A DNA stretch of 12,557 nt from Gemmatimonadota bacterium (GCA_009845645.1 VXZF01000188.1:1-12557), one strand, 5' to 3'. Positions 1 to 6,408 are shown, numbered from the stretch's first letter. Notes: generated by a model not told the origin, from the letters alone. Numbers and translations are program-made.

Positions 1-185
1 AGCTTGGTTCTGGGACTGGAAATTTGACCACTCGCTTACCGCCGTGCCGGTCTCTCGTTTGCGTCGATGTCCCTAGTGAAATGACTAGAACTAAGATTTA
101 TAGGCCGAGAAGTCGCTGGTGCATGATAAGGGAGTTCCAGACCGGTTCGACTTCTGAGATGCATTCGAGGAGGGCACCGATATGA
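1..185 (+). pseudogene. Probable broken remnant of a class I SAM-dependent methyltransferase (runs off the left edge)
   Basis: The frame starting at base 3 is open from the window edge to a TGA at 183-185. It begins with LGSGTGNLTTRL, followed by LVCVDVPSEM. This is the glycine-rich motif I and the acidic end of strand beta-2 of class I methyltransferases, in the right order and spacing. After that, similarity stops. Only about 33 codons remain, far too few for the rest of a Rossmann domain. In the neighbouring frame, bases of about 104-150 read EKSLVHDKGVPDRFDF before a stop, which could be the frameshifted continuation. The open frame ends in an ATGA overlap with the next gene, which may be chance. 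The motif is seen directly; the decay and the frameshift are inferred. A chance match of the short motif cannot be excluded. Confidence 0.4.
167..174 (+). promoter_or_regulatory. Ribosome binding site of the VOC gene
   Basis: GAGGAGGG lies 7 bases before the ATG at 182. It is a strong Shine-Dalgarno match and fixes the start of the VOC protein. Confidence 0.75.
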
Positions 186-559
186 ATATTCGCGGGGTAG
201 ATTTCGTAGTACATTATGTGCATAACCTAGAGGAAGCGGTTTCATTTTATCGGGACACTCTTGACCTTAAGTTGGAACTGCACAACCCACAGTGGAATTG
301 GGCAGAATTTTCGGTGCCTCCAATAACATTAGTGCTGTTTGGCACTTATGAGGGCTCGCCTCTGGCAAACGGTAGAGGAGGTACCGGTCTTTCCTTGGCT
401 GTGAGCGATTTTGACGAGACGATTGAAGAATTGCGTAGAAAAGGAGTGGAGGTTGAGTGGGGTCCGAATGAGCTCTCTGCCTGTCATGTGGCCATGATTA
501 GCGATCCTGGGGGGAATCCAATCTTCATCCACAAGCGGAAGGATGGAAGCTGGGGCTAG
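182..559 (+). CDS. VOC-family (glyoxalase / bleomycin-resistance / extradiol dioxygenase fold) protein
   Basis: A 125-residue single-domain protein with the two beta-alpha-beta-beta-beta modules of the vicinal oxygen chelate fold. The first module opens with DFVVHYVHNLEEAVSFYRD (7-25) and includes WAEFSVP (40-46). The second runs from GLSLAVSDFDETIEELRRKG (69-88) to the typical ending DPGGNPIFI (108-116). Candidate metal ligands are H11, E42 and H102, as in glyoxalase I-type VOC proteins, but the substrate cannot be read from the sequence. Members act as lyases, dioxygenases, isomerases or drug-binding proteins, usually as cytoplasmic dimers. The length is normal for the family. The start is supported by a strong GAGGAGGG. 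It is followed 22 bases later by a methyltransferase gene on the same strand, so the two may be co-transcribed. Confidence 0.85.
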   Translation: MNIRGVDFVVHYVHNLEEAVSFYRDTLDLKLELHNPQWNWAEFSVPPITLVLFGTYEGSPLANGRGGTGLSLAVSDFDETIEELRRKGVEVEWGPNELSACHVAMISDPGGNPIFIHKRKDGSWG

Positions 560-581
560 GCGACTCCCTTCGCACAGACTT

Positions 582-1382
582 ATGAACAGCATGCACGATT
601 CCAACCGACGCCACTGGAACGAAGCTGCTAAGTGGTGGGAGGAGCTTCGCGACAAGGACGGATTGTGGCAGCGTTGCCCCAACGAGCCTGATCTCGGCTT
701 TGCTGGCGGCGCGCTTCAACTGATTCGCGAGGGTGCTGGCAACATATCGGGCAAGGATGTGTGTGTCGTTGGTAGCGGCGATAACTACGCGGCGTTTGCT
801 CTTGCCGGAATGGGGGCAAACGTCACGTCGATAGATATCTCTGAGCAGCAGCTAGAAGTGGCCGCTAGACGAGCGGAGCAGCTAGGGTTATCTATGGCCT
901 TTGTGCAAGCCGATGCTGCCGACCTAAAGTCTATAGGAGACGAGGGGTTCGACCTAGTATGTTCCTCTAACGGGTTCTTCGTTTGGATTGCAGATTTGCA
1001 CGCGGTCTTCAATGAGATCTTGCGCATCCTGCGTCTAGGGGGCCACTACGTCTTCTATGATATTCATCCGTTCCAGCGGCCTTGGAAAGATCAGATTAGA
1101 CCGATTGAGGTTGAGAAGCCCTATTGGGAAACTGGGTCCGTTGAGAAGGAGAAGAATGGCACGTTTGAGTTCAACTGGACACTGGCGGACATTCTCAACC
1201 CCGTGGCGGCCTCGGGATTCATCTTGCGGAAAATTTTGGAGAGTGCTGCCGAGGATTCAAGATACTGGCAGGGCTCTTCATATCAGTCGGGGACTGACGA
1301 GCGTCTGTTGGACTGGAACGAGAATCCTCGGGCCGCACTACCCGTTTGGCTCACAGTAGCTTTGCAGAGGCCACCGCAATAG
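582..1382 (+). CDS. Class I SAM-dependent methyltransferase
   Basis: A 266-residue cytoplasmic methyltransferase of unknown substrate. Motif I is VCVVGSGDNYAAFALAG (about 60-76), followed by the acidic residue of VTSIDIS (82-88, Asp85) that contacts the ribose of SAM. The VQADAADL segment (108-115) corresponds to the adenine-binding region. FDLVCSSNGFFVWI (123-136) is strand beta-4 and GGHYVFYDIHPFQRPW (154-169) is strand beta-5. The N-terminal HWNEAAKWWEEL helix is typical of this small-molecule subgroup. The frame is open back to an ATG at 543 inside the VOC gene. ATGs at 582 (chosen) and 591 fit the family start better, but none has a good ribosome site. The stop (1380-1382) lies exactly where homology to the HepT remnant on the other strand begins, so the last residues may come from a recombination junction. 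Confidence 0.85.
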   Translation: MNSMHDSNRRHWNEAAKWWEELRDKDGLWQRCPNEPDLGFAGGALQLIREGAGNISGKDVCVVGSGDNYAAFALAGMGANVTSIDISEQQLEVAARRAEQLGLSMAFVQADAADLKSIGDEGFDLVCSSNGFFVWIADLHAVFNEILRILRLGGHYVFYDIHPFQRPWKDQIRPIEVEKPYWETGSVEKEKNGTFEFNWTLADILNPVAASGFILRKILESAAEDSRYWQGSSYQSGTDERLLDWNENPRAALPVWLTVALQRPPQ

Positions 1383-1496
1383 TCGCTTGCCAATCACCGA
1401 CCAATTCATCCAGGGTTTTGCCTGCACAATCTCCTGTGCCCGACCGGCATATTCCTCTATCTGCCGCAGCGTAACCTGATAGTCATGCTTGCTCAT
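1381..1496 (-). pseudogene. HepT-like (HEPN, DUF86) toxin remnant: frameshifted and 3'-truncated
   Basis: Reading leftward from the ATG at 1496, the frame encodes MSKHDYQVTLRQIEEYAGRA followed by QEIVQAK. This is a recognisable start of a HepT-like HEPN toxin. The family sequence then continues in the other frame as TLDELVGDWQAT (to about 1381). The switch falls at a run of four A (minus strand, 1419-1416), so loss of one A from a run of five would explain it. Beyond GDWQAT the sequence runs into the 3' end of the methyltransferase gene, and the C-terminal half carrying the HEPN RNase motif (R-x(4-6)-H) is absent. The protein cannot be active. The ATG overlaps the MNT remnant's stop (1485-1483) by 14 bases, as in intact MntA-HepT operons. 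Family assignment rests on my recollection of the conserved motifs. Confidence 0.65.
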
Positions 1497-1667
1497 AGAG
1501 CGGCAGCATCTCTTGACGGACAAGGGGTTCTAGTCGCTGCGAACCGGATCAAAATCGTCCCGCAGGACCGAGCCAAATAGACTCAGCCGACCTATTCCGT
1601 GCGTACGGCAGAAGGCGGCGATTTTTTCTCGATCAATTTTGATGGGTAAATTTTTAACTGACGCCAT
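1483..1667 (-). pseudogene. MntA-like minimal nucleotidyltransferase (MNT) antitoxin remnant with an internal deletion
   Basis: From the ATG at 1667 the frame encodes 45 residues, ending with RLSLFGSVLRDDFDPVRSD and then TAG (1532-1530). GSVLRDDF...SD is the start of the nucleotidyltransferase active-site motif GSxxR-DF-x-x-SDIDLLVEF. The sequence stops right after the first catalytic Asp. In another frame the DNA continues as LEPLVRQEMLPLYEQA and TGA (1485-1483), which looks like the native C-terminus of the same family. About half of an MNT domain is therefore missing between them, so an out-of-frame internal deletion is inferred. In intact modules the MNT enzyme neutralises HepT by AMP/oligo-AMP modification; this copy cannot. 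It sits 51 bases after the stop of HigA, on the same strand. Confidence 0.68.
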
Positions 1668-1676
1668 AATACGGGG

Positions 1677-1682
1677 ATTATA
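1677..1682 (-). promoter_or_regulatory. Perfect -10 box before the MNT remnant
   Basis: TATAAT on the minus strand, 9 bases upstream of the remnant's ATG (1667). No good -35 hexamer is seen at 16-18 bases. It is probably the fossil promoter of the MntA/HepT operon. The short distance implies a very short or absent leader. Confidence 0.4.
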
Positions 1683-1718
1683 GAGCTTGCAGCCTGTTCA
1701 GGACCTATTTTAGGCAGG

Positions 1719-2027
1719 TTAGCCAGCGGCCGATTGCAGTCCCTTCCACGGCTTGATCTTCGCCAGATCGGCGGCGAGCGTTTCTTCTGCCACTTCGGTG
1801 TCGTAAGCTATCTGTGCCCTCAGCCAGTAGCCCTTGGAGAGGTTGAAAAAGCGACACAAGCGCAGGTCCGTATCCGCTGTAATGGTCCGCTTACCAGCTA
1901 CAATCTCACTGATTCGCTGGGCGGGAACACTGATTTCTTTGGCGAGGCGATACTGCGAGAGTCCCATGGGGATCAAAAACTCCTCTCGCAGCAATTCGCC
2001 GGGCGTCACAGGTTTGAGCTTGGACAT
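1719..2027 (-). CDS. higA: HigA-family antitoxin (XRE/Cro HTH)
   Basis: A 102-residue antitoxin and repressor of the HigB-HigA module. It opens with the family hallmark PVTPGELLREEFLIPMGLS (6-24). A helix-turn-helix follows, LSQYRLAKEISVPAQRISEI (23-42), then VAGKRTITADTDLRL (43-57) and the FFNLSKGYWLRAQIAYD block (60-76) that is conserved in VapI/HigA proteins. It binds and neutralises the HigB toxin and, with it, represses the promoter upstream of higB. The frame is open upstream to 2075, inside higB. The ATG at 2027 is chosen because it is the start conserved in the family; it leaves 13 bases after the higB stop. Order is toxin first, antitoxin second, as in classical higBA. Full length, with no sign of damage, unlike the TA remnant downstream. 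Confidence 0.9.
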   Translation of the reverse strand: MSKLKPVTPGELLREEFLIPMGLSQYRLAKEISVPAQRISEIVAGKRTITADTDLRLCRFFNLSKGYWLRAQIAYDTEVAEETLAADLAKIKPWKGLQSAAG

Positions 2028-2040
2028 ACTCTTTTCGCTC

Positions 2041-2319
2041 CTAATGGTAATCGACGATTTCGACATCTTCCGCACCAGCAGCCGACCAGCGAAAGCACAC
2101 CCGAAACTGGTCGTTCACGCGAATGCTGTACTGCCCGGCCCGATCTCCCTTGAGCTTTTCAAGACGGTTCCCTGGCGGAATACGCAGGTCTTTGAGCCTT
2201 CCGGCGATCTGTAATTGACGAAGCTTGCGTCGCGCCCTTGATGCGATGTTTGAAAATCGCGCGATCCGCCGTCCACTTGCGAGGGCCTCCGTATCAGAAC
2301 ATCTGAAGGATACAATCAT
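2041..2319 (-). CDS. higB: HigB-family toxin (RelE/ParE superfamily mRNA interferase)
   Basis: A 92-residue toxin expected to cut mRNA on the ribosome. The sequence follows HigB closely: MIVSFRCSDTEAL at the start, a basic helix RARRKLRQLQIAGRLKDL (28-45), then RIPPGNRLEKLKGDRAGQ (46-63), YSIRVNDQFRVCFRW (64-78) and the C-terminal DVEIVDYH (85-92). The ATG at 2319 is chosen because MI-SF is the usual start. An in-frame TTG at 2352 would add 11 non-homologous residues and overlap the promoter. No Shine-Dalgarno precedes 2319, and the -10 box ends only 4 bases before it, so the mRNA may be leaderless. The antitoxin gene follows after 13 bases. Confidence 0.9.
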   Translation of the reverse strand: MIVSFRCSDTEALASGRRIARFSNIASRARRKLRQLQIAGRLKDLRIPPGNRLEKLKGDRAGQYSIRVNDQFRVCFRWSAAGAEDVEIVDYH

Positions 2320-2323
2320 ACAA

Positions 2324-2352
2324 ATAATAACGTGACACGTGATTAATATCAA
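2324..2352 (-). promoter_or_regulatory. higBA promoter with a palindromic operator in the spacer
   Basis: On the minus strand TTGATA (2352-2347, -35) and TATTAT (2329-2324, -10) are separated by exactly 17 bases. The spacer contains ACGTG-A-CACGT (plus-strand 2330-2340), a hyphenated palindrome with perfect 5-base arms. This is a good place for HigA to repress. A second, weaker inverted pair, TGAT/ATCA (2340-2343 and 2348-2351), overlaps the -35. The sequences are seen directly; operator function is inferred from HigA autoregulation. Confidence 0.6.
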
Positions 2353-2386
2353 ACGGAACTATCTAGCTGCTGCGCGACTACCGCTG

Positions 2387-3289
2387 TTACCCCTTCACCG
2401 CCCCTAGCTGAATCCCGCTGATAAACCACCGCTGAAAAAAGACGAAAACCGCGATCATCGGCACGAGCATCAACACCGATCCCGCGCAAATCAGCCCGTA
2501 GTCGTTGACATAGAGATCCGACAGCTTGGCCAATCCTACCGGTAGCACCATCATGGAATCCGAATCCGTCATAATCAGCGGCCAGAGAAAAGCCCGCCAA
2601 CGTCCGAGGAAGGTAAAAATCGCCAACGCTCCCAGCGCCGGTTTGGCCAGCGGCACCACCACGTGCCAAAACACGCCCCACGCCGAGCATCCGTCGATGA
2701 GTGCCGCCTCCTCGATCTCGCGCGAAATCCCCAGCAAAAACTGCCGCAGCATGAATGTTCCGTACGCGCTGAAACACCCTGGCGCGATCAGGGCGAAGAA
2801 ACTGTCCAGCCCCACTGGATGGCCGATGTAGTGACTCTTTAAGTAGAGGAAACCGCTGAAGAAATCCGTTGCTAACACAGCGTTCAGCCATTCGGGAATC
2901 TTTTTCATCAGCACGAATTGCGGGATCATCAGCACGTCGGCCGGGATCATCATCGTCGATAAGTAGCCGAGGAAGAGAACGTCGCGGCCCCGGAACTGCA
3001 AGCGGGCAAAGGCGTACGCCGCCAGTGCGCTAGTGGCGACTTGGACCACGGTGACGGCGGTGGCGATGAACAGCGAATTGGCGTAGTAGCGGAGGAAGGA
3101 GAAGGCGCGGAACACGCCGGTGTAGTTGTCCGTTGTCCAGCGCGGCGGAATCCACCCGAGCGTCACATCGACGTTGTACTTGAAAGAGGTGAGCAGGGTC
3201 CACACCAGCGGCACCACCATGCCGCTGAGCACGAGGAGCAAGATCGCATAGATCAGGACCGTTGATTGGTATTGACGCCAGCGCGTCAT
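2387..3289 (-). CDS. Carbohydrate ABC transporter permease, MalG/UgpE type (binding-protein-dependent transport, inner-membrane)
   Basis: A 300-residue inner-membrane permease with about six hydrophobic segments: near 12-34, 72-95, 105-128, 165-187, 218-240 and 265-287. The cytoplasmic EAA loop that docks onto the ATPase is EEAALIDGCSAWGVFWHVV followed by VPLAKP (193-216), with the conserved EAA---G---------P pattern. FSFLRYYANSLFIA (63-76) and the C-terminal FFQRWFISGIQLGAVKG match MalG-family landmarks. It would form the translocation pore with the MalF-type subunit encoded just upstream, overlapping by one base in TAATG (3291-3287), which implies translational coupling. No ATPase gene follows. 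The next gene downstream is higB, with only about 34 bases before its promoter and no clear terminator between. The substrate is probably a sugar or polyol; which one cannot be read. Confidence 0.93.
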   Translation of the reverse strand: MTRWRQYQSTVLIYAILLLVLSGMVVPLVWTLLTSFKYNVDVTLGWIPPRWTTDNYTGVFRAFSFLRYYANSLFIATAVTVVQVATSALAAYAFARLQFRGRDVLFLGYLSTMMIPADVLMIPQFVLMKKIPEWLNAVLATDFFSGFLYLKSHYIGHPVGLDSFFALIAPGCFSAYGTFMLRQFLLGISREIEEAALIDGCSAWGVFWHVVVPLAKPALGALAIFTFLGRWRAFLWPLIMTDSDSMMVLPVGLAKLSDLYVNDYGLICAGSVLMLVPMIAVFVFFQRWFISGIQLGAVKG

Positions 3290-4233
3290 TAGACAGCCTC
3301 CAGCCGCTTGCCGCCGTAGCGCCAGTTGAGCAAGGTCGCCGCGAAAATCAGCGCGAAGAGCACCATTGAAATCGCCGCGGCATACCCTACTTCTAGCTGC
3401 TCGTACGCCTGGGTGTAGATGTAGTAACTCATGGTGGTCGTCGAGCCCTCGGGGCCGCCTCCGGTCATTACATAAGCGGCCTCAAAGCCGCCTTGCAGGC
3501 CGCCGATTATACTGGTGACGAGGATGAAAAACGTCGTGGGCGCTAGCTGGGGCACGGTGATGTGGACGAGCTGGGACCACCAGCCAGCGCCGTCCATTTC
3601 AGCGGCCTCGTAGAGTTCAAGTGGGATGTTTTGCAAGCCGGCTAAGTAGAGAACCATGTTGTAGCCGCCGACGCTGGCCCAGATGAACATGATGATCAAC
3701 GCGGGCTTGGCCCAAGATGCGTCGATTAGCCACCCCGGCAGGAGCGCGGCGGCCCGCTCGGGCGCGATGCCCAACACCCCAAAGATCTGCCACAGAAGCC
3801 CGTTGATGATGCCGACGTTTGGCTCGTAGGTCAGGAGCATCTTCCAGACCATATAGATGGCGATGCCCGTACACAGGTGGGGAATAAAAAACAGGGTGCG
3901 GAAGAAGATGCGACCGGGCAGTTCTTTGTTTAACAGCACGGCCAAGAGCAGAGAGCCGACCATGGCGAGCGGGATGTTGAGCATCAAAAAGAGCGTGTTG
4001 CCGAGGTACTTCCAGAAGTACGGGTCGCGTGCCACCCACTCGCCATCGACTTTTTTGAAGAGCACTAGATCCGCAAAGTTGTCCAACCCGATGAAGGCGG
4101 GTGCGCCCGAGGCGAGCTGATAGCGGTAGAAGCCCATGCCCGCAGCCACTACGACCGGGCCGAGTGCGAAAATGAGAAAGCCGACGAAATTGGGCAGCAG
4201 AAAGAAGAAGGCGGCTTTGTTTTGATTCTTCAT
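3289..4233 (-). CDS. Carbohydrate ABC transporter permease, MalF/UgpA type
   Basis: A 314-residue inner-membrane permease. The N-terminal AAFFFLLPNFVGFLIFALGP (7-26) is the usual first membrane segment, and GLDNFADLVLF (49-59) the usual periplasmic stretch after it. The TM domain follows, with WKYLGNTLFLMLNIPLAMVG (74-93) and LPGRIFFRTLFFIPHL (105-120). The EAA loop is ELYEAAEMDGAGWWSQLVHI followed by TVPQLAPT (206-233). The segment MTGGGPEGSTTTMSYYIY (256-273) is diagnostic of MalF-like subunits. The frame stays open upstream to 4377, but the ATG at 4233 is chosen because it gives the family N-terminus and overlaps the binding-protein stop in TAATG. Partner of the MalG-type subunit downstream. 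Confidence 0.93.
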   Translation of the reverse strand: MKNQNKAAFFFLLPNFVGFLIFALGPVVVAAGMGFYRYQLASGAPAFIGLDNFADLVLFKKVDGEWVARDPYFWKYLGNTLFLMLNIPLAMVGSLLLAVLLNKELPGRIFFRTLFFIPHLCTGIAIYMVWKMLLTYEPNVGIINGLLWQIFGVLGIAPERAAALLPGWLIDASWAKPALIIMFIWASVGGYNMVLYLAGLQNIPLELYEAAEMDGAGWWSQLVHITVPQLAPTTFFILVTSIIGGLQGGFEAAYVMTGGGPEGSTTTMSYYIYTQAYEQLEVGYAAAISMVLFALIFAATLLNWRYGGKRLEAV

Positions 4234-5522
4234 TAGGGGATTTCTTCGGCGTACATGCGCTGCAGATAGGTGTTGGTCACTTGGTGGGCTTCGGCGAGGG
4301 CTTCGGCCACGCTCTCGCGGCCGGTGAGGGCGGCGTCGAGTTCGTCGAGCATCCGGCGGTAGAGATCTTCCCACCACAGTTCTTGGGGGAAGAGCCGGAC
4401 ATTGTAGTCCATCGAGCGCACGAAGACCTCTTCTTCATAGGGCGTCGCCGCCCGCGGATAGGTGTTGCGGGCCACTGAGCGCTGCGGTGGGAGGTCGCTG
4501 CCTAGCTTGGCCATCTTAGTCGTCGCCTCGGCCGAGACCATGTGCTTGAGCACATCCCAGGCGACTTCTGGCTCGCGCGTGCCCTTCCAGATGGTAAAAC
4601 CGACGCTGGCGTAGCGCGTTTGCCGGCCGGCCGGTCCTTGGGGAAAGAGGGCCGCGTCCCATTCGAAGCGGTCCAAGAGCTGAAAGGTCGGCAGCATCCA
4701 CGGCCCCATGATGCCGATGGCGATGCGCCCGGCTTCAAAGGTGAAGGTGCTCATGGCGTTGTCACTACGCACGCCGGGGCGGGGCGGGCTTACCTTGTGC
4801 TTGAAATAGAGATTGACGTAGAACTGCACCGCTTGGGCCACGCGCGGATCGTCGAGGTTGGAGACGTAGCGCCCATTTTCCTGCCGGAGGAAGTCCCCGC
4901 CCATACTCCACACATAGCTGGCGATGTCGTACGGGGTGCAGCCGTAGATGTCGGGCAGGCCGTCTTGGTCTTCGTCGATGGTCAGGGCCTTGGCCTTGGC
5001 TAGGAGATCGTCGAGCGTCCAGTCGTCGGTGGGATAGCTGATGCCGTAGCGGTCGAAGAGGTCCTTGTTGTAAAAGCAGGTGATGGTGCTGCCTTTGACC
5101 GGAATGCCGTAGAGGGTGCCGTGGTAGGTGTACGCTTGCAGACCCACCGGATAGTAATCGCCGGTGGCGATCTGGTCGCGCCGCACCAAGTCGTCGAGCG
5201 GCAGGAGTTGCCCGGTGCTAGCTACTTGGGGCATCTGTCGCCAGTGCAATACGCAGATATCGGGGGCGTGCCCGGCGTCCATGCCCGTCAGCAGCTTCTG
5301 CACGACGCTGCGGCCGGGCACTACCTCTAAGCGCAGGCGAACTTCTGGGTGCTGCTGGCGATATTCGGCGGCGACCTTGCGGTACAGCTCGGCCTCTTGC
5401 GGCGAGCCATATACCCACATGGTCAGCACCTCTTCGGCCGGGTACCAGTGAATGGAGAGGACGGCCCAGAGTGCCCCGGCAGCTAGTGCCGCGACGATCC
5501 CTAAGCGAACAAACGACGGCAA
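4233..5522 (-). CDS. Extracellular solute-binding protein of a sugar ABC importer (family 1, MalE/UgpB-like)
   Basis: A 429-residue periplasmic sugar-binding protein. It opens with a hydrophobic segment (about 4-24) that serves as signal sequence or membrane anchor. No lipobox Cys is present, so it is probably not a lipoprotein. LTMWVYGSPQEAELYRKVAA (33-52) starts lobe 1. GTLYGIPVKGSTITCFYNKDLF (135-156) is the signature hinge region, with DEDQDGLPDIYG (183-194), a calcium-type loop common in these proteins. The stretch RIAIGIMGPWMLPTF (266-280) and the VGFTIWKGTREPEVAWDVLK block (307-326) are typical of family 1. The start is unusual: the only start-like codon upstream of the signal segment is a TTG at 5522, 9 bases after the stop of the dioxygenase gene and in the same frame, without a clear ribosome site. 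Translational coupling is likely. It delivers substrate to the two permeases encoded directly downstream. Confidence 0.92.
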   Translation of the reverse strand: MPSFVRLGIVAALAAGALWAVLSIHWYPAEEVLTMWVYGSPQEAELYRKVAAEYRQQHPEVRLRLEVVPGRSVVQKLLTGMDAGHAPDICVLHWRQMPQVASTGQLLPLDDLVRRDQIATGDYYPVGLQAYTYHGTLYGIPVKGSTITCFYNKDLFDRYGISYPTDDWTLDDLLAKAKALTIDEDQDGLPDIYGCTPYDIASYVWSMGGDFLRQENGRYVSNLDDPRVAQAVQFYVNLYFKHKVSPPRPGVRSDNAMSTFTFEAGRIAIGIMGPWMLPTFQLLDRFEWDAALFPQGPAGRQTRYASVGFTIWKGTREPEVAWDVLKHMVSAEATTKMAKLGSDLPPQRSVARNTYPRAATPYEEEVFVRSMDYNVRLFPQELWWEDLYRRMLDELDAALTGRESVAEALAEAHQVTNTYLQRMYAEEIP

Positions 5523-5531
5523 GGCAGCTAT

Positions 5532-6398
5532 CTAGCCGGCGGCGAATATTTTTTCTTGCAGCGGCTTTTGCAGTTCGTAAATGCCGCCGCCGCTACGCGC
5601 CCCGGCTGGCATGCGCGTACGAGCTGTCATCGATACGAGGCGGAAATCGTAGGTGGGGCTGCCGCGCAGAATGTTGGCGTTAAAAGAATCCCAATTGCCC
5701 ACTCCGCCGAGCGGCCAGGCATCGACGGCCGCGTACTGATACAGCAAGAGCCGCCGGGACATACCCGAGCGGTTGAGCGCCGAGCCGTGCAAGGTACGGG
5801 CGTGGTGGATGGAAAGCGAGCCGGCTTTCATCGCTAGGGGCACGGCCGACGAGAGGTCAATCTCGTCGCGCTCCGGGCTGATGGCCCCGATAAAGTAGCC
5901 GTCTTGGTGGTGATCGAGGATCGGCCCTTGGTGCGAGCCGGGCACTACCATCATGCAACCGTTTTCTTTCGTGGCGTCGTCTAGGGCAATGCCCACGGCG
6001 CACAAGTCGTCGTTGGTGTGCGGGTAGTGGGCAAAGTCTTGGTGCCACTCGACTGGGCTGCCGCCGTCGGCTGGTTTCATGTTGAGCTTGTCGCCTTGGG
6101 CACGGATGGCTGGGCCGATCAGGGGCGTCAAAATATCTAGGATGCGGCTGTCGCGCATCAAGCCGCCGAATAAGGGGTGATAACTCGCCGGTGCGCTCAA
6201 GCGGCGCACCTTGGGGTTTTCGGGGGTGTGATCCGGCTCTAGGTCGAAGTGCCCGCTCTGCTCGGAGACGTGCCGCGACTGCTCGACGAAGTCATCGACA
6301 ATGGAGTGTGCCTCCTCTAACTCGTCTGGGCGCAACACATCCGCGACGACGAGATAGCCGTTTTCGCGGTAAAAATCGACCTGTTCCTCGGTGAGCAT
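5532..6398 (-). CDS. Phytanoyl-CoA dioxygenase (PhyH) family Fe(II)/2-oxoglutarate oxygenase
   Basis: A 288-residue cytoplasmic oxygenase expected to hydroxylate a small molecule using Fe(II), O2 and 2-oxoglutarate. The N-terminus LTEEQVDFYRENGYLVV (2-18) is the classic PhyH opening. Iron ligands are visible: H119 and D121 in EWHQDFAHYP (117-126), and the distal H204 in TLHGSALNRSG (202-212). R215 or R216 a few residues later would bind 2-oxoglutarate. GIALDDATKENGCMMVVPGS (136-155) is the conserved double-stranded beta-helix core. The catalytic set is complete. Bacterial members act on varied substrates, so phytanoyl-CoA should not be assumed. The start is fixed by AGGAGG. It heads the operon with the ABC importer genes, so its substrate may be the imported compound (inference). 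Confidence 0.9.
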   Translation of the reverse strand: MLTEEQVDFYRENGYLVVADVLRPDELEEAHSIVDDFVEQSRHVSEQSGHFDLEPDHTPENPKVRRLSAPASYHPLFGGLMRDSRILDILTPLIGPAIRAQGDKLNMKPADGGSPVEWHQDFAHYPHTNDDLCAVGIALDDATKENGCMMVVPGSHQGPILDHHQDGYFIGAISPERDEIDLSSAVPLAMKAGSLSIHHARTLHGSALNRSGMSRRLLLYQYAAVDAWPLGGVGNWDSFNANILRGSPTYDFRLVSMTARTRMPAGARSGGGIYELQKPLQEKIFAAG

Positions 6399-6402
6399 AT
6401 AG

Positions 6403-6408
6403 CCTCCT
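6403..6408 (-). promoter_or_regulatory. Ribosome binding site of the PhyH-family gene
   Basis: AGGAGG on the minus strand, 4 bases before the ATG at 6398. It lies about 10 bases after the hairpin at 6450-6419, so folding of that hairpin could affect both termination and access to this site. Confidence 0.7.

Noticed and set aside
24..29. TTGACC as -35 box of a promoter for the VOC gene
   Set aside because: No acceptable -10 at 16-18 bases, and it lies within the methyltransferase-like frame.
2..76. Left-edge frame reading AWFWDWKFDHSLTAVP and then stop at 74-76
   Set aside because: Short and aromatic, but matching no family I know; the adjacent frame carries a much better methyltransferase motif.
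1338..1523. A 61-codon minus-strand frame read as one protein
   Set aside because: Its first nine residues and its last third are out of frame with family similarity; only the middle is HepT-like, so it is annotated as a frameshifted remnant.
1683..1718. Terminator after higA
   Set aside because: Only a 4-base inverted repeat (CCTA/TAGG around three T) is seen, with no U-tract.
2349..2891. Minus-strand frame of 180 codons overlapping the MalG-type permease
   Set aside because: Shadow of the permease in another frame; Gly/Arg-rich without hydrophobic segments.
4234..4377. N-terminal extension of the MalF-type permease upstream of 4233
   Set aside because: The extra 48 residues are Arg/Pro-rich and lie inside the binding-protein gene; the ATG at 4233 gives the family N-terminus.
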